Positions 55,353 through 64,000 of a DNA stretch of 64,000 nucleotides are shown here, piece after piece (the stretch's first letter is position 1; each line of letters begins with the position of its first letter). Made by a program: the position numbers and the translations under genes. The stretch covers positions 7,006,001-7,070,000 of the forward strand of contig OZ231128.1 of the NCBI GenBank assembly GCA_965153355.1, in the 5' to 3' direction. The notes under the pieces were generated by a model that saw nothing but the letters and a program-made list of their open reading frames with translations, did not search any database and was not told the DNA's origin. The DNA comes from Flaccisagitta enflata. Its lineage: Eukaryota > Chaetognatha > Sagittoidea > Aphragmophora.

Positions 55353-56281
55353 ATTACTCATATTGATTGGGTTAGAATGGAAATTGGTAGGGAGAAAGAA
55401 GCTGTGTACCTAATTTCAACTTTCTCACATTACTTATTTGTCTGTTCTGGCGTTTTGGAAAGGACCATTTTCAATTTTTCAGTCGCATGCATGCGACCTA
55501 AAGTATCCGTCATGTCCGTCCGTCAGGTTGAAAGGATTATTCTCATTGGATGGAATGAAACTTGGCATTACATAACAAAAGAGTGTGACACGAGGAAGCT
55601 GTAATTCAACTGTATTTCAACTGTTTCTCCCTGTTTGTCCGTGTACACCATCATAATGAAAATATCTATTTCCATTTGCGTACATGCGACCAAAAATGCC
55701 CGTTATGTTCGTCCGTCTGGTTGAAGGGTTTACTGATGTTTGATTGGAATGAAGCTTAACAATCAGTCCCAAGTCCGCATTCATCCATACAATTGTATCT
55801 CAACATATTTTGGCGAGCAAAACTTTTTCCTTCTGGGTATATTTTGATACATCGCAATATGGCTTACGAAAGTTTGATTTTCGCATGTGTCTTTTGTAAA
55901 ATCAGAGTGAATCTCTCCAATTATCGCAAGTGTTGGGTAGAAAAAACGAGTAAATAAGATCAGAGTTTGATAATCGATTTGCTTCTTCCTTTTGAGTGGC
56001 CGAACAAAAAGGGAAAGATGAGTCATATTTCGATATATCGAAATATGCCCAAATAAACCAAGTTGCGTAACAGGTTGAGATATGGTCATATGGAGGAATG
56101 CGGAATTGGGACTGTTAAAAGGATAAAAGAATATGACAGGAGGAAGCTGCGTACCAAATTTCAACTCTCTGTCTTTCCTGATTTGCCCAGATCTGCTGAT
56201 GGAAAATGAAAATAATGACTTCTTTTTTTATATGCAAATGTATACGAGTAATGTCTTATACTCTGGGCTGATCCCCCGGTA
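55353..56281. repeat. Diverged ~220-bp direct repeats with GCATGCATGC and GTACATGCGAC motifs
   Basis: CAGTCGCATGCATGCGACCT (55,482) and TGCGTACATGCGACCAAAAA (55,676) are each followed by GTTATGTCCGTCCGTC-like words. Each then has GGATTGGAATGAAGC or a similar stretch. GACACGAGGAAGCTGTAATT and GACAGGAGGAAGCTGCGTAC also recur. Probably a decayed repeat related to G hairpin ends. No gene. Confidence 0.45.
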
Positions 56282-56347
56282 GATGAATGAACAAAGCTGG
56301 ATAAATGGCTACCCAAGTCGCGTAGAGGTGGGCAGGGGCAGTAATAA

Positions 56348-56487
56348 AACAAGGCCGGATACACGGCTACCTTATTCTTGTACGGGTGGGCAGGGGCGGC
56401 AAAAAAAAGCAAAGTGTGACGGACTGCCCAACCGACTGACAGACGGACAGAGCGGGTTGTAGATTCGCGTACATGCGACTAAAAAAA
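56348..56487. mobile_element. G-family element, complete short copy
   Basis: AACAAGGCCGGATACACGGC, GTACGGGTGGGCAGGGGCGG, a GACC/GACA core, GCGGGTTGTAGATTCGCGTA + CATGCGACT. A partial G start precedes it at 56,310. Confidence 0.8.
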
Positions 56488-56585
56488 GCTAATGAAGCAT
56501 TTGGGCAGGAGCTGTAATGCAAATAATGCCCATAAAAACCGAAAAAGCAAAGTGTGATGGACGGATCAATTATGTTCAGACAAAA

Positions 56586-56787
56586 ACAAGGCCAACACCT
56601 TACAGTCGCGTGCGGTTGTTAAGACCATAAGACCAAAAGACCAAAAGACCAAAAGACTACTTAAAATGACTTAAAATGACATAAAACGACGAAAAAAAGC
56701 TAAGCGTGACCAACCGACGGATCGACCGACGGACCGACAGACAGACGGACAGAGCGGGTCATAGAGTCGCGTGCACGCGACTAAAAA
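56586..56787. mobile_element. G-family element
   Basis: AACAAGGCCAACACCTTACA, AGTCGCGTGCGGTTGTTAAG, CCAAAAGA and ATGACTTAAA units, a GACC/GACG array. It ends GCGGGTCATAGAGTCGCGTG + CACGCGACT, where AGTCGCGTGCACGCGACT is a perfect 18-bp palindrome. Confidence 0.85.
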
Positions 56788-56857
56788 TATCGTTTTTTAA
56801 TTCCCAACAGATATGAAAAAAAAGGAAAAAGGGGACCAACCGTCTGATCAACGGGCT

Positions 56858-56861
<4 letters not shown>

Positions 56862-56924
<63 letters not shown>

Positions 56925-56925
56925 C
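56862..56925. repeat. (GT)n microsatellite
   Basis: About 30 GT units. Confidence 0.95.
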
Positions 56926-57411
56926 GTGTGTGTATGTATGCGTGTGTTATCGCGAGCCTTGATCGCTGCATCTGTCCAACGAAAGAAATTGCATTTAACT
57001 TCTATGTCCTCTAACTGTCGGCCTGGCCATTTTGTGTTTAAGCTTGTGTAGTGTCTATCTGTTTATCAATAAACACTTTCATTCAATTCATGAAATAACT
57101 ATTCCAAAAAAAAGCAGGCCTGTTTATTGTTCCGTATTTCCATATTTCCCACCTCCTCCGGTGGGGGGGAGGGGAAATATTCAAAGGGTTTGGAGAAAGG
57201 GAAGGAAAAGGAAGGAGGAAAAAAGAAAAAAAATTGGCAGTAACAAATCATTAAACATGATAAGTAAAACATTATTTAAACTTTAAACACACTGTCTTAT
57301 TACTCTAAGGAGGAGAGAACCATTGATTTTGTAATGCGACAAATTTGTCTTATCATAATTTCTGAGCCATCAAGTAGCAAGAGAATTTGCTATAAAACTG
57401 CAATTGTTCCG
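56926..57411. other. Non-coding sequence
   Basis: A purine-rich GGAAGG patch lies at 57,170-57,235. CAGTAACAAATCATTAAACA at 57,238 also occurs at 52,125, marking a shared repeat. No gene recognised. Confidence 0.45.
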
Positions 57412-57618
57412 TTTTTGGGCAGCGACCCCAAAGGGGACGAAATCCTGTAGAACACAGGGGGACTTTCGTTCGTTCGTTTGTGTGTTTATTTGTTCGTCCC
57501 CCCCCCCCCTCATCAGGCCTCTCAGGCCTCAAATCCAGCCTCTTAGGCCTCAAATCTGGCCTCTCAGGCTCCAAATCAAACCTCTCAGGCCTCAATCCCG
57601 GGTCTCAAATCAGCCATC

Positions 57619-58218
57619 TACTATCTTCGCCGAAAGAAACGCAGCAGTTAATAAATAGGTTTGATATGAAGCTCAGATACTTCAAACAAATGCCATTATT
57701 GTATTATAATGACAATTGTTGGTTCCCCCAGCATCAATGATGGCTTGCATTTGCCGTGGCATGGATTGGTCGAGCTGCTGCAGGTTTTCGGAAATGATCG
57801 CTCTCCAACTATTCCAGCGATTTAATTCAGACCCATATCTTGGACAATCAACCTTGTTTTGCTTGTAACTTTTATACCAACTAAGCTAGAAATGCCAGGT
57901 TGGTCCCATTTTAAAGATCTTTTCAAGACCTTTCCAACTGTCACCAATTTTTTGTAAATCCGTTCAAAAATTAGGGAGTTATGACCTACAAAACATGAGC
58001 TATTTCACGGGGACATTATTCATCACTTTTCTGAAATGACACTTTTTCTTTTGTCTACTTTCATTTGTAAACCATTATACTTAGTGAGATGCAAATTGCA
58101 GGGTTAGATAGATCTTTTGCTTTAGTTTTTTTCTGTCATGAATTTCAATTGAATCTGACTTTGCAAAGGCGCTCTATTGATTAAAGCGACTGCTGCGTTT
58201 CCTTCGGCGAAGATAGTA
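57619..58218 (-). mobile_element. 600-bp Tc1/mariner-derived element
   Basis: Terminal inverted repeats of about 30 bp (TACTATCTTCGCCGAAAGAA against its inverse TTCCTTCGGCGAAGATAGTA), with inner CGCAGCAGT also mirrored. TA lies at each edge, the known target of this superfamily. It carries a 3' scrap of transposase near its left end (minus strand). The remaining 370 bp has no coding similarity, so the element is internally deleted and non-autonomous. Confidence 0.8.
57718..57843 (-). pseudogene. C-terminal fragment of a Tc1/mariner transposase
   Basis: The minus-strand frame gives LNRWNSWRAII, ENLQQLDQSMPRQM and QAIIDAGGTN. Tc1-like DDE transposases end with a helix region of the form ELWxAIxxEW...LxxSMPRRxxAVIxAxGGxT. 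The SMPR and (A)(I/V)I-A-GG words are diagnostic, and 'SELNRW' stands where SPDLNPIENLW would be. The catalytic DDE core and the N-terminal HTH domains are missing. About 40 of the usual 340 residues remain, so it cannot be active. It lies inside a TIR-bounded 600-bp element. Confidence 0.7.
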
Positions 58219-58710
58219 TGCCTCAATTTTCAGGCTTCAATTCAGTCCTCTGGCCTTTCCAGCTCTCTCGATTCTCCAAGCAGCCCTCTCAAGCTTCCAA
58301 TTTGCATTCTCACCCCTCATATCATCCTTCTTAGACCTCAGTTTAGGCTCTTGAAGGCCTTCAGTCAGCCCTCCATAGAATCTCATCCACTTCTTCAGGC
58401 AGGAAGAACAAAAGTCCCCCTGTGTTCTACAGGACTTTGTCCCCTTCGGGGCCACTGCCCTGCTTCCCCTCAATCCAATTCACAATCACTGACCATCGCT
58501 GACCATATATTGCCCTTGGGCGACCTGTTTCTTTTATTGTATTCTACTGTGTTTGCTATCATGGCGGAAATAATTAAAACATATGGCTTCATCGTAGAAA
58601 TTATAGATCGTTAGTTAAGAACCGCTTTTAAAACATTTTTGGTCAGGTTTCTTCAAGAGAGAATCCTGTTTCGCTCGGATTGAAAGACGGGTTCAGGGAA
58701 TTTGTTAATC

Positions 58711-59670
58711 ATTTTGGGCAGAGGCCCCGGAGGGGACAAAGTCCTGTAAAATACAGGAGGACTTTCGTTCATACGTCCCCTCCCATCAAGCCTACCAAGC
58801 CTAAAATCTACTGACTCAGATCTCAAATCAATCCTGTTTGGCCTCAAATCGGCCATCTCAAACTCAATATCAGCTTCAGCCTCAAACCCTTCTCAGGCAT
58901 AAGATCACCCCTCTCAGCCCTTTATCAGCACTCTTGGGCCTCAGATAAGCCCTCTCTAGGCCCAAACTCAGCCCCCTAAAGCCTTTTATAAGCCCTCTCA
59001 GCTCTCCAATCTAATCGCCAGTCAATTCAGCCTAGCCAGGCCTTTAATCAGCCTTGAAGGAGCCTTCGCATCATTCTAAATCCTCAATCAGCCCTCTGGG
59101 GCTTTAGCCTCGTTAGGCAGGACAAGCAAAGGTCCCGCTGTGTTTTTGAGCAGTGGCCCAGAAAGGGAAAAGTCCTGTAGAACACATGGGGACTTCTGTT
59201 TGTCCGTCAGTTTATCTCCAGGCCCACTCAGGCCTGAAATCTGCCCTCTCAGGCCTTAAATCCGCCCTCTCAGGCCTTAGAATCTTCCCTCTCAGGCTTG
59301 AAATCTGTCTTTTCGGGCCTGAAATCTGCTCTCGCAGGCTTTAAATCTGCCCTCACAGATTCTGAGAGGGCAGATTTTAGGCTTAAGAAGGTAGACTTCA
59401 GGCTTGGAGGGGACAGGCGGACAGACAGATGGACAGACAAATGTGTTCAATAGGACTTTGAACTACCGCTACCCTGCTTCCTCTCACTCCAATTTACAAT
59501 CTTGCAAAGCAGGGCAATGGGTATCGCTGACCCCATAATGCCCTTTGGCGACCTATTGAGGACTTCGTCCCCTTTGGGGCCGCTGCCCTGCTGCGTCATA
59601 GACACAGTCATAATCAAACATAGCAGGGCATAGGGTACCGCTGACCGCATATTGCCCTAGGGCGACTGGT
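58711..59670. mobile_element. F-family compound element
   Basis: Short left end ATTTTGGGCAGAGGCCCCGG, GTCCTGTAAAATACAGGAGG. The minisatellite runs 58,790-59,110. A second left arm is at 59,149-59,215 (CAGTGGCCCAGAAAGGGAAA, GTAGAACACATGGGGACTTC). CAGGCCTGAAATCTGCCCTC units follow, then right arms at 59,405-59,545 and 59,565-59,670 (GGGGCCGCTGCCCTGCTGCG ... TTGCCCTAGGGCGACTGGT). At least two copies nested or tandem. Confidence 0.65.
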
Positions 59671-59737
59671 CTATATTCTTCCTCGGTCCTTCTTTTTTTT
59701 GTTCTCAACTCAGTGTATCTTTTTAATTTTTCATTTT

Positions 59738-59973
59738 TAGTCACGTGCTACGCGACTCTACACCCCGCTTTGTCGGCCCGTCCGTCAGTCCGTCCGTCGG
59801 TCCATCCGTCGGTCCGTCCGTTGGTCCGTCCATCGGTCCGTCTGTCAAATTTTACTTTTTATGGGTTTTTGCGGTCTTTGGCCTCACTGCTCCTGCCCAA
59901 ATGATCTAGTGACCTCAAATACAGTCCCTGCCCACCCGCACACGACTGGGGTAGCCGTGTATCCGGCCTTGTT
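59738..59973. mobile_element. G-family element, complete
   Basis: TAGTCACGTGCTACGCGACT, CTACACCCCGCTTTGTCGG, a GTCC/GTCGGTCC array (59,773-59,847), GGCCTCACTGCTCCTGCCCA, GCCCACCCGCACACGACTGG, TAGCCGTGTATCCGGCCTTG. The best example for defining both ends. Confidence 0.85.
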
Positions 59974-61218
59974 ACCATACAGGGTGATTATGACACGCTT
60001 GGCGCGATCGCCCGATAATTTTGTCACTTATGTTTTAGTTCTACTTCCTGGATTCCCATTCACAATACTGCTGTCCTCTGCTGATTCTAGGTGGCGATCA
60101 TATCAACGCACTCTTCCAACCTAGATTTGTGACAGGGTTACGTTTTATAAACAACATACTGAGAAAAACGAAGGCAATAGGAAATCGATTTACTGAAAAT
60201 TGATGTTACAATGACTTAAACCATAGATGCTACTTTAGTCTCAAATGAAAGAAAGACAAATTATCTCCATTTGAGACCAATCTGGCATCTATAGGCTATA
60301 GCTCAAGTCATCTTCAAATGAAAGCAAATAAAAAAAAACTTCCTTGAACTTTCCTGAACCATTAGTTCATTTATTGACAAGGAGTGAATAACAAATGTAT
60401 CAAAACGCATCTGATGTCTTGGAGTAGTCTCCTGTTCTTCCTCTTTATATCTATTTCCCCTTGTTTCCCATTACCCTCCTGTTTCTTACCCATTTGATAC
60501 CGGGTGCACAGAAAAATGGGAGCTCTTTGTTTGAACAATGCGAAATTTCAGCACTTTTTTCCAACTGGTTTAGCCTAATAATCACTTTTGAATATGCCCA
60601 AATTTTCCTCTAAATCTGCCAATTTTTGCATGGAACAAAAGAGTAAGGATTCAATAACTTTATACAAATAGCCAAAAAATTGATTGAGAATATCAAAACT
60701 TATCCCAATCTAGCATATTTTCATTACTAATATAATTTTTTTTCTTTAAGTGCATAGTCATAAGATATTCTAATAAAAAAAAAGATTCTTACATGGAGTG
60801 TTGATGGAACATGAAAAAAAGTGAAAAACTGCACAAAAATGTTAAGAATACAGCAAAATATTCTTTTTTTCTTAAACTCGATGTAATCTCTATCAAGAAA
60901 TCTTTGATTTGAGACCAATCCCAGCATTCTAGCTCAAAGCGTTTGAAGGTTACAGAGGTTTGAAGTGAGACACCTCTACTCATGTCTTAAAGGAAAAGCT
61001 GAAATGCCTGAAATGGTGTTTCACTAAAAAATGATGTAGAGGCTAAGCCAAAAAGTGCTGAAATTTTGCATGAAAAAACCGCAGTAAATATGCTTTCAGA
61101 TAGAAAAAACCCATATTTTGAAATATAAATCGTTTTCACACAATACATCTTTTGCTGGTATCAGTTGCTTTTGAAGACAGGGTAGTGTGTCTTATAGTTT
61201 GTATAAATGACAAAAACA
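59974..61218. other. Non-coding AT-rich region
   Basis: Two stretches with TTTGAGACCAATCTGGCATC (60,270) and TTTGAGACCAATCCCAGCAT (60,907), each near TATAGCTCAAG/CTAGCTCAAAG, hint at a diverged direct repeat. No gene or RNA recognised. Confidence 0.45.
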
Positions 61219-62485
61219 TATACCGTATTTCTTGCATTTATCCCCCCTCTAAGTAGCGCCCCCCTTTTTCATAAAAGAATGAGCTAAAATTGAGGGTGAT
61301 TATTTGAAAAAAAATTATAGAAGATTCAGAGGAAATTAGGTTTTTTTAGCAAAAGCCATATGAGGAAAAGATGCAATACAACAAAATGTTTCTTTTATTG
61401 ATTTTTTCGATTGAATTGTTAGGAAAAAAGCCGAAGTCAGTCTTAAACTTTTTGACATATTCGAGAGAAACAGGGCTTTCATTTTCTCATGCGGAAGTTG
61501 GGAATCTCCACCGACCAATTGGGGCCTCCAATGAAATTGATAAGGTAAGAAATTTGATAATTCTCTTTCATTTGGCGCCAAGCAGAATGCTCTACGACAA
61601 ATATTTTTTGCGCTATGATTTTTTAAAGATTTATTTATGAAAAATTCGAATAGAATTTTTTTCAATTTTTTTATGATTTTGTGTAGGATCAATAAAGGAG
61701 TGTATTCATGTTTATGTGCGCAGGCAAATACAAATAGACATATTTATGAGCACAGCTGCTCATCTGTGCGAGCGTTTTTAGGTATTCTAGCTCATTTAGC
61801 TCATTTAGCTTGCTCTTTTTCTCTGATTTTAAAAAGGATAGATAAATTAATGTTTTGATTTAAGCATGCAAGTACAAGGAAGCATATCAGTGAGTAAAGC
61901 TAGTTGTCTAAGTGAATTATTTTGAATATTTTAGCTCATCTAGCTCATTTGGCTCAGTCCTAATTTTCTCCGATTTTCAGTGCAAACAATACATACAATT
62001 GCTTTTGATTTGATCTAATAAAAAAAATATTTCAGTGACTGAAGATACAAGCATGGTGAAGAGTGACCACTGCTTACGACTTTTTTCCTCACAGCGACAG
62101 CCGCCATTACTGGTAAAAAAATTGCCAAAAAGTGTAAATCATATAAAACAATATTCAGACATAAGTGAATAGGGGGCACTAATTGCAGGTTCAAAATAAT
62201 AAGGTTTTATTTCCAATTTCAAAAGCGCCTGGGGCACTAATTTTATGCTTTAGCCAAATTTTTTTGCTAAAGCTAGTTGGAGGAAAAAAACTCTGTTCTG
62301 GTGAAAAAAAAGAAGGTTAAGAAGTTTGAAATAGGGTCAAATATGGGATGGAATGTCGCGAATTTGAAATCCTCATTGTTGATATTTTGAAATTTTCACG
62401 TACATTCAGGTACTTTCCCTGAGGAAGGCTGGAAATGGTCGAAATATAGGGGTGAAAAAAATTCATGCACAAGAAATATGGTATA
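61219..62485. mobile_element. 1.27-kb TIR element (TATACCGTATTTCTTG ends)
   Basis: The left end is TATACCGTATTTCTTGCATT followed by ATCCCCCC. The right end read inwards is TATACCATATTTCTTGTGCA then a CCCC-containing stretch. The first 16 bases differ at one position. Within it, TTAGCTCATTTAGCTCATTT and TTAGCTCATCTAGCTCATTT lie about 150 bp apart (61,790 and 61,935), a partial tandem duplication. GGGGGCACTAATT occurs at 62,172 and 62,232. No transposase frame, so non-autonomous if real. Confidence 0.5.
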
Positions 62486-63023
62486 TTCAAACTATGTGCC
62501 ACCAACTGAAAAAAATTTTCTAATGTCCACCCATTAGCTCTTTTCTCTCTTTCTCTGTCCACTTTGCCAAGTGACCATGATTTTGCTAAAATAATCAAAA
62601 AATTTTTGTCTCTTCTTTTCATATTACATATACGGATTTCCTCATTTGTGATGTTCATTTGGTCTTTTTGTATGTTCATAAGCGAAAATGACAATCATGC
62701 GAAAAATTTGCCCGATTTGATGAGGTAGGTTAGAATATCTAAAAATAGAATCTTGGTGTATACAAGTTGAAGTATGTACTCAATAGTGCAACCAGTAACT
62801 TAGATCTCGATCTAAAATATTCTATATATCAAATGAAATTAAAATACTTCAAATCTATCCTCAAGCCTAGGTCGTCTTTGATCCTATGCAGATTCAAGGA
62901 CGTGGAAGTAGGGTTTCCGATGATTTTATAGCCTCGGGACCAGTTCCAATGGCTTCAGCACAATTTCCTATGTACACAATGAATTCTTCGTTGGGATCGA
63001 TATGGGCTGTAAGCCGAAGTTGT
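62486..63023. other. Non-coding or unresolved sequence
   Basis: At 62,890-63,015 frames are open in several registers (for example minus-strand AHIDPNEEFIVYIGNCAEA). The composition looks less AT-rich than its surroundings. I recognise no family, and the frame is only about 45 codons. An exon fragment cannot be excluded. Confidence 0.35.
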
Positions 63024-63217
63024 AACAAGGCCGGATACACGACTACCAAAGTCGCGTGCGGGTGGGGAGGGGCTATATTTGAGGTCACCAGACCATTTGG
63101 GCAGGAGCAGCGAGGTCAAAGAAATAAAATCATAAAAAAAAAGTAAAATGTGACCAACCAACTGACCGACCAACCGACGGACAAAGCGGGTTGTAGAGTC
63201 GCGTGCACGCGACTAAA
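63024..63217. mobile_element. G-family element, complete
   Basis: AACAAGGCCGGATACACGAC, AAGTCGCGTGCGGGTGGGGA, CCATTTGGGCAGGAGCAGCG, a GACC array, GCGGGTTGTAGAGTCGCGTG + CACGCGACT. Inverse orientation to 59,738-59,973. Confidence 0.85.
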
Positions 63218-63696
63218 AAATTTTTAATTCTCTCTTAAGATTCATTACTCAAGATCCTTCGCTTATCAAAATTGCAAAATGAACTATCTCTGCGTATGTT
63301 TCGTCGTCTCAATGTTATGCTGCAGTCTTTTCTTAAAATCATCTGCCACGACAGAACGTCCCACGTCAGGTATGACAATTCTTTTGGGAAGCGAAGATTA
63401 AAGAATCAAGTACCAATAAAGGGAAATCTCGCCGTGGGGGAAAAGTCGAGCGTAACAGATTGACGGATGGACCAACTGACAGATGGACGGACCAAGACTC
63501 ATTAAGAGTTTCTAGTTCGCCGCTATTACGGTAATAAAGTAAGAAAAGGCGAGGTTTTACTTTTAGCACCCCTAGGTGAGCTACTTGCTAGCATTGCGGG
63601 GGGCCTCTTATGAATAAGGCCAGGAGATATGCAATAGATGCGTTCTCTTTCAATACAAGATAGGATAAAGTTAAGAGATGAAGTAATGAAGAGCAC
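63218..63696. other. Non-coding sequence with small GACA/GGAC patch
   Basis: At 63,455-63,495 there is an irregular GACGGATGGACCAACTGACA patch, perhaps a decayed G core. No gene recognised. Confidence 0.4.
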
Positions 63697-64000
63697 AAAT
63701 CGCCAAAGGGCAATATGTGGTCAGCGATACCCTTTGCCCTGCTTTGCAATATTGTGAAATAGAGTGAGGGGAAGCAGGGCAGAGGCCCCAAAGAGGACGA
63801 AGTCCTGTAGAACACAGGGGGACTTTTGTTATTCCCTTTGTCATTCCTAGTGGATGGATTTTAGGCCCGAGAGGGTAGATTTCAGGCCTGAGAGGGCAGA
63901 TTCCAAGCCTGAGAGGGCAGATTCCAAGCCTTGGAGGGCAGATTTCAGGCCTGAGCTGGCAGAAATGAGGCCTTAGAGGGTAGATTTCAGGCCTGGGAAG
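63697..64000. mobile_element. F-family element, subtype A, cut by the window end
   Basis: Long left end AAATCGCCAAAGGGCAATAT, GTGGTCAGCGATACCCTTTG, GGGCAGAGGCCCCAAAGAGG, GTCCTGTAGAACACAGGGGG. GAGAGGGCAGATTTCAGGCC units run to the end of the window. Right arm not included. Confidence 0.8.

Larger units (their letters stand above)
57412..58530. mobile_element. F-family element interrupted by a Tc1-type element
   Basis: Short left end TTTTTGGGCAGCGACCCCAA, GTAGAACACAGGGGGACTTT, a GTTC array and AGGCCTCAAATCCAGCCTCT units to 57,618. After the insertion the core resumes (CTCAATTTTCAGGCTTCAAT). The long right end follows: AAAGTCCCCCTGTGTTCTAC, CGGGGCCACTGCCCTGCTTC ... TTGCCCTTGGGCGACCTGTT. Here the short end is left and the long end right, the mirror of most copies. 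Confidence 0.8.

Noticed and set aside
62886-63088. Possible exon with frames such as AHIDPNEEFIVYIGNCAEA (minus)
   Set aside because: No family recognised, open in more than one frame, and partly inside a G element. Left as unresolved rather than called.

Overview
This is repeat-dominated, non-coding DNA from a eukaryote, very probably an invertebrate animal. I find no bacterial-style genes, operons, rRNA, tRNA or CRISPR arrays. Almost every open reading frame in the window is low-complexity translation of microsatellites or minisatellites (poly-Ser/Leu, His-Thr, Cys-Val, Arg-Pro-Glu repeats). The only sequence with convincing protein homology is one exon-sized segment of a Shaker-type (Kv1) voltage-gated potassium channel near 47.4-47.7 kb. 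There are also a C-terminal scrap of a Tc1/mariner transposase at 57.7-57.8 kb and a weaker candidate Rho-type GTPase segment at 47.8 kb. The TTAGGG-type telomere-like units and the abundance of short elements with a GACN-type (ACRG/ACYG) microsatellite core recall the pearl/CvE/DTE elements known from bivalves. A lophotrochozoan (mollusc-like) source is plausible, but I cannot fix it.

Layout. 0.65-10.4 kb is a nest of one mobile family, here called F. F copies have GC-rich GGGCAGCGGCCCC-containing inverted ends, GTTC/GTCC microsatellites just inside the ends, and a core minisatellite based on AGGCCTGAGAGG. Copies of a second short family, G (ends with the palindrome AGTCGCGTGCACGCGACT), and a pogo-like element lie among them. 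10.4-18.3 kb is most of a giant inverted-repeat element that carries minisatellites, 97-bp MITE-like units and a ~289-bp satellite whose every monomer is itself a hairpin. 18.3-20.3 kb is an AT-rich ~145-bp satellite interrupted by one clean F insertion. 20.3-24.8 kb is microsatellites and G copies.

24.76-35.06 kb repeats 7.97-18.27 kb in direct orientation (10.3 kb). In this second copy the giant element continues to a right terminus at 35,683 that is the inverted complement of its left terminus, giving a complete ~8.5-kb element (27,193-35,683). 36-38.6 kb holds more F fragments. 38.6-47.1 kb is another very large nested inverted repeat. Directly after its right end and a (CA)n tract comes the Kv exon. 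49.6-55.4 kb contains two further large palindromes with arms of about 1.14 kb and 0.56 kb. 55.4-64 kb returns to F and G copies, a Tc1-type element inserted into an F copy, and a 1.27-kb TIR element.

The unifying theme is palindromy at every scale: 18-24 bp, ~97 bp, ~289 bp, 0.5-1.1-kb arms, and 8-kb elements. No set of genes works together here. What the window shows is the history of non-autonomous DNA elements, their tandem-repeat expansion and nested insertion, plus a possible local assembly or haplotype duplication.
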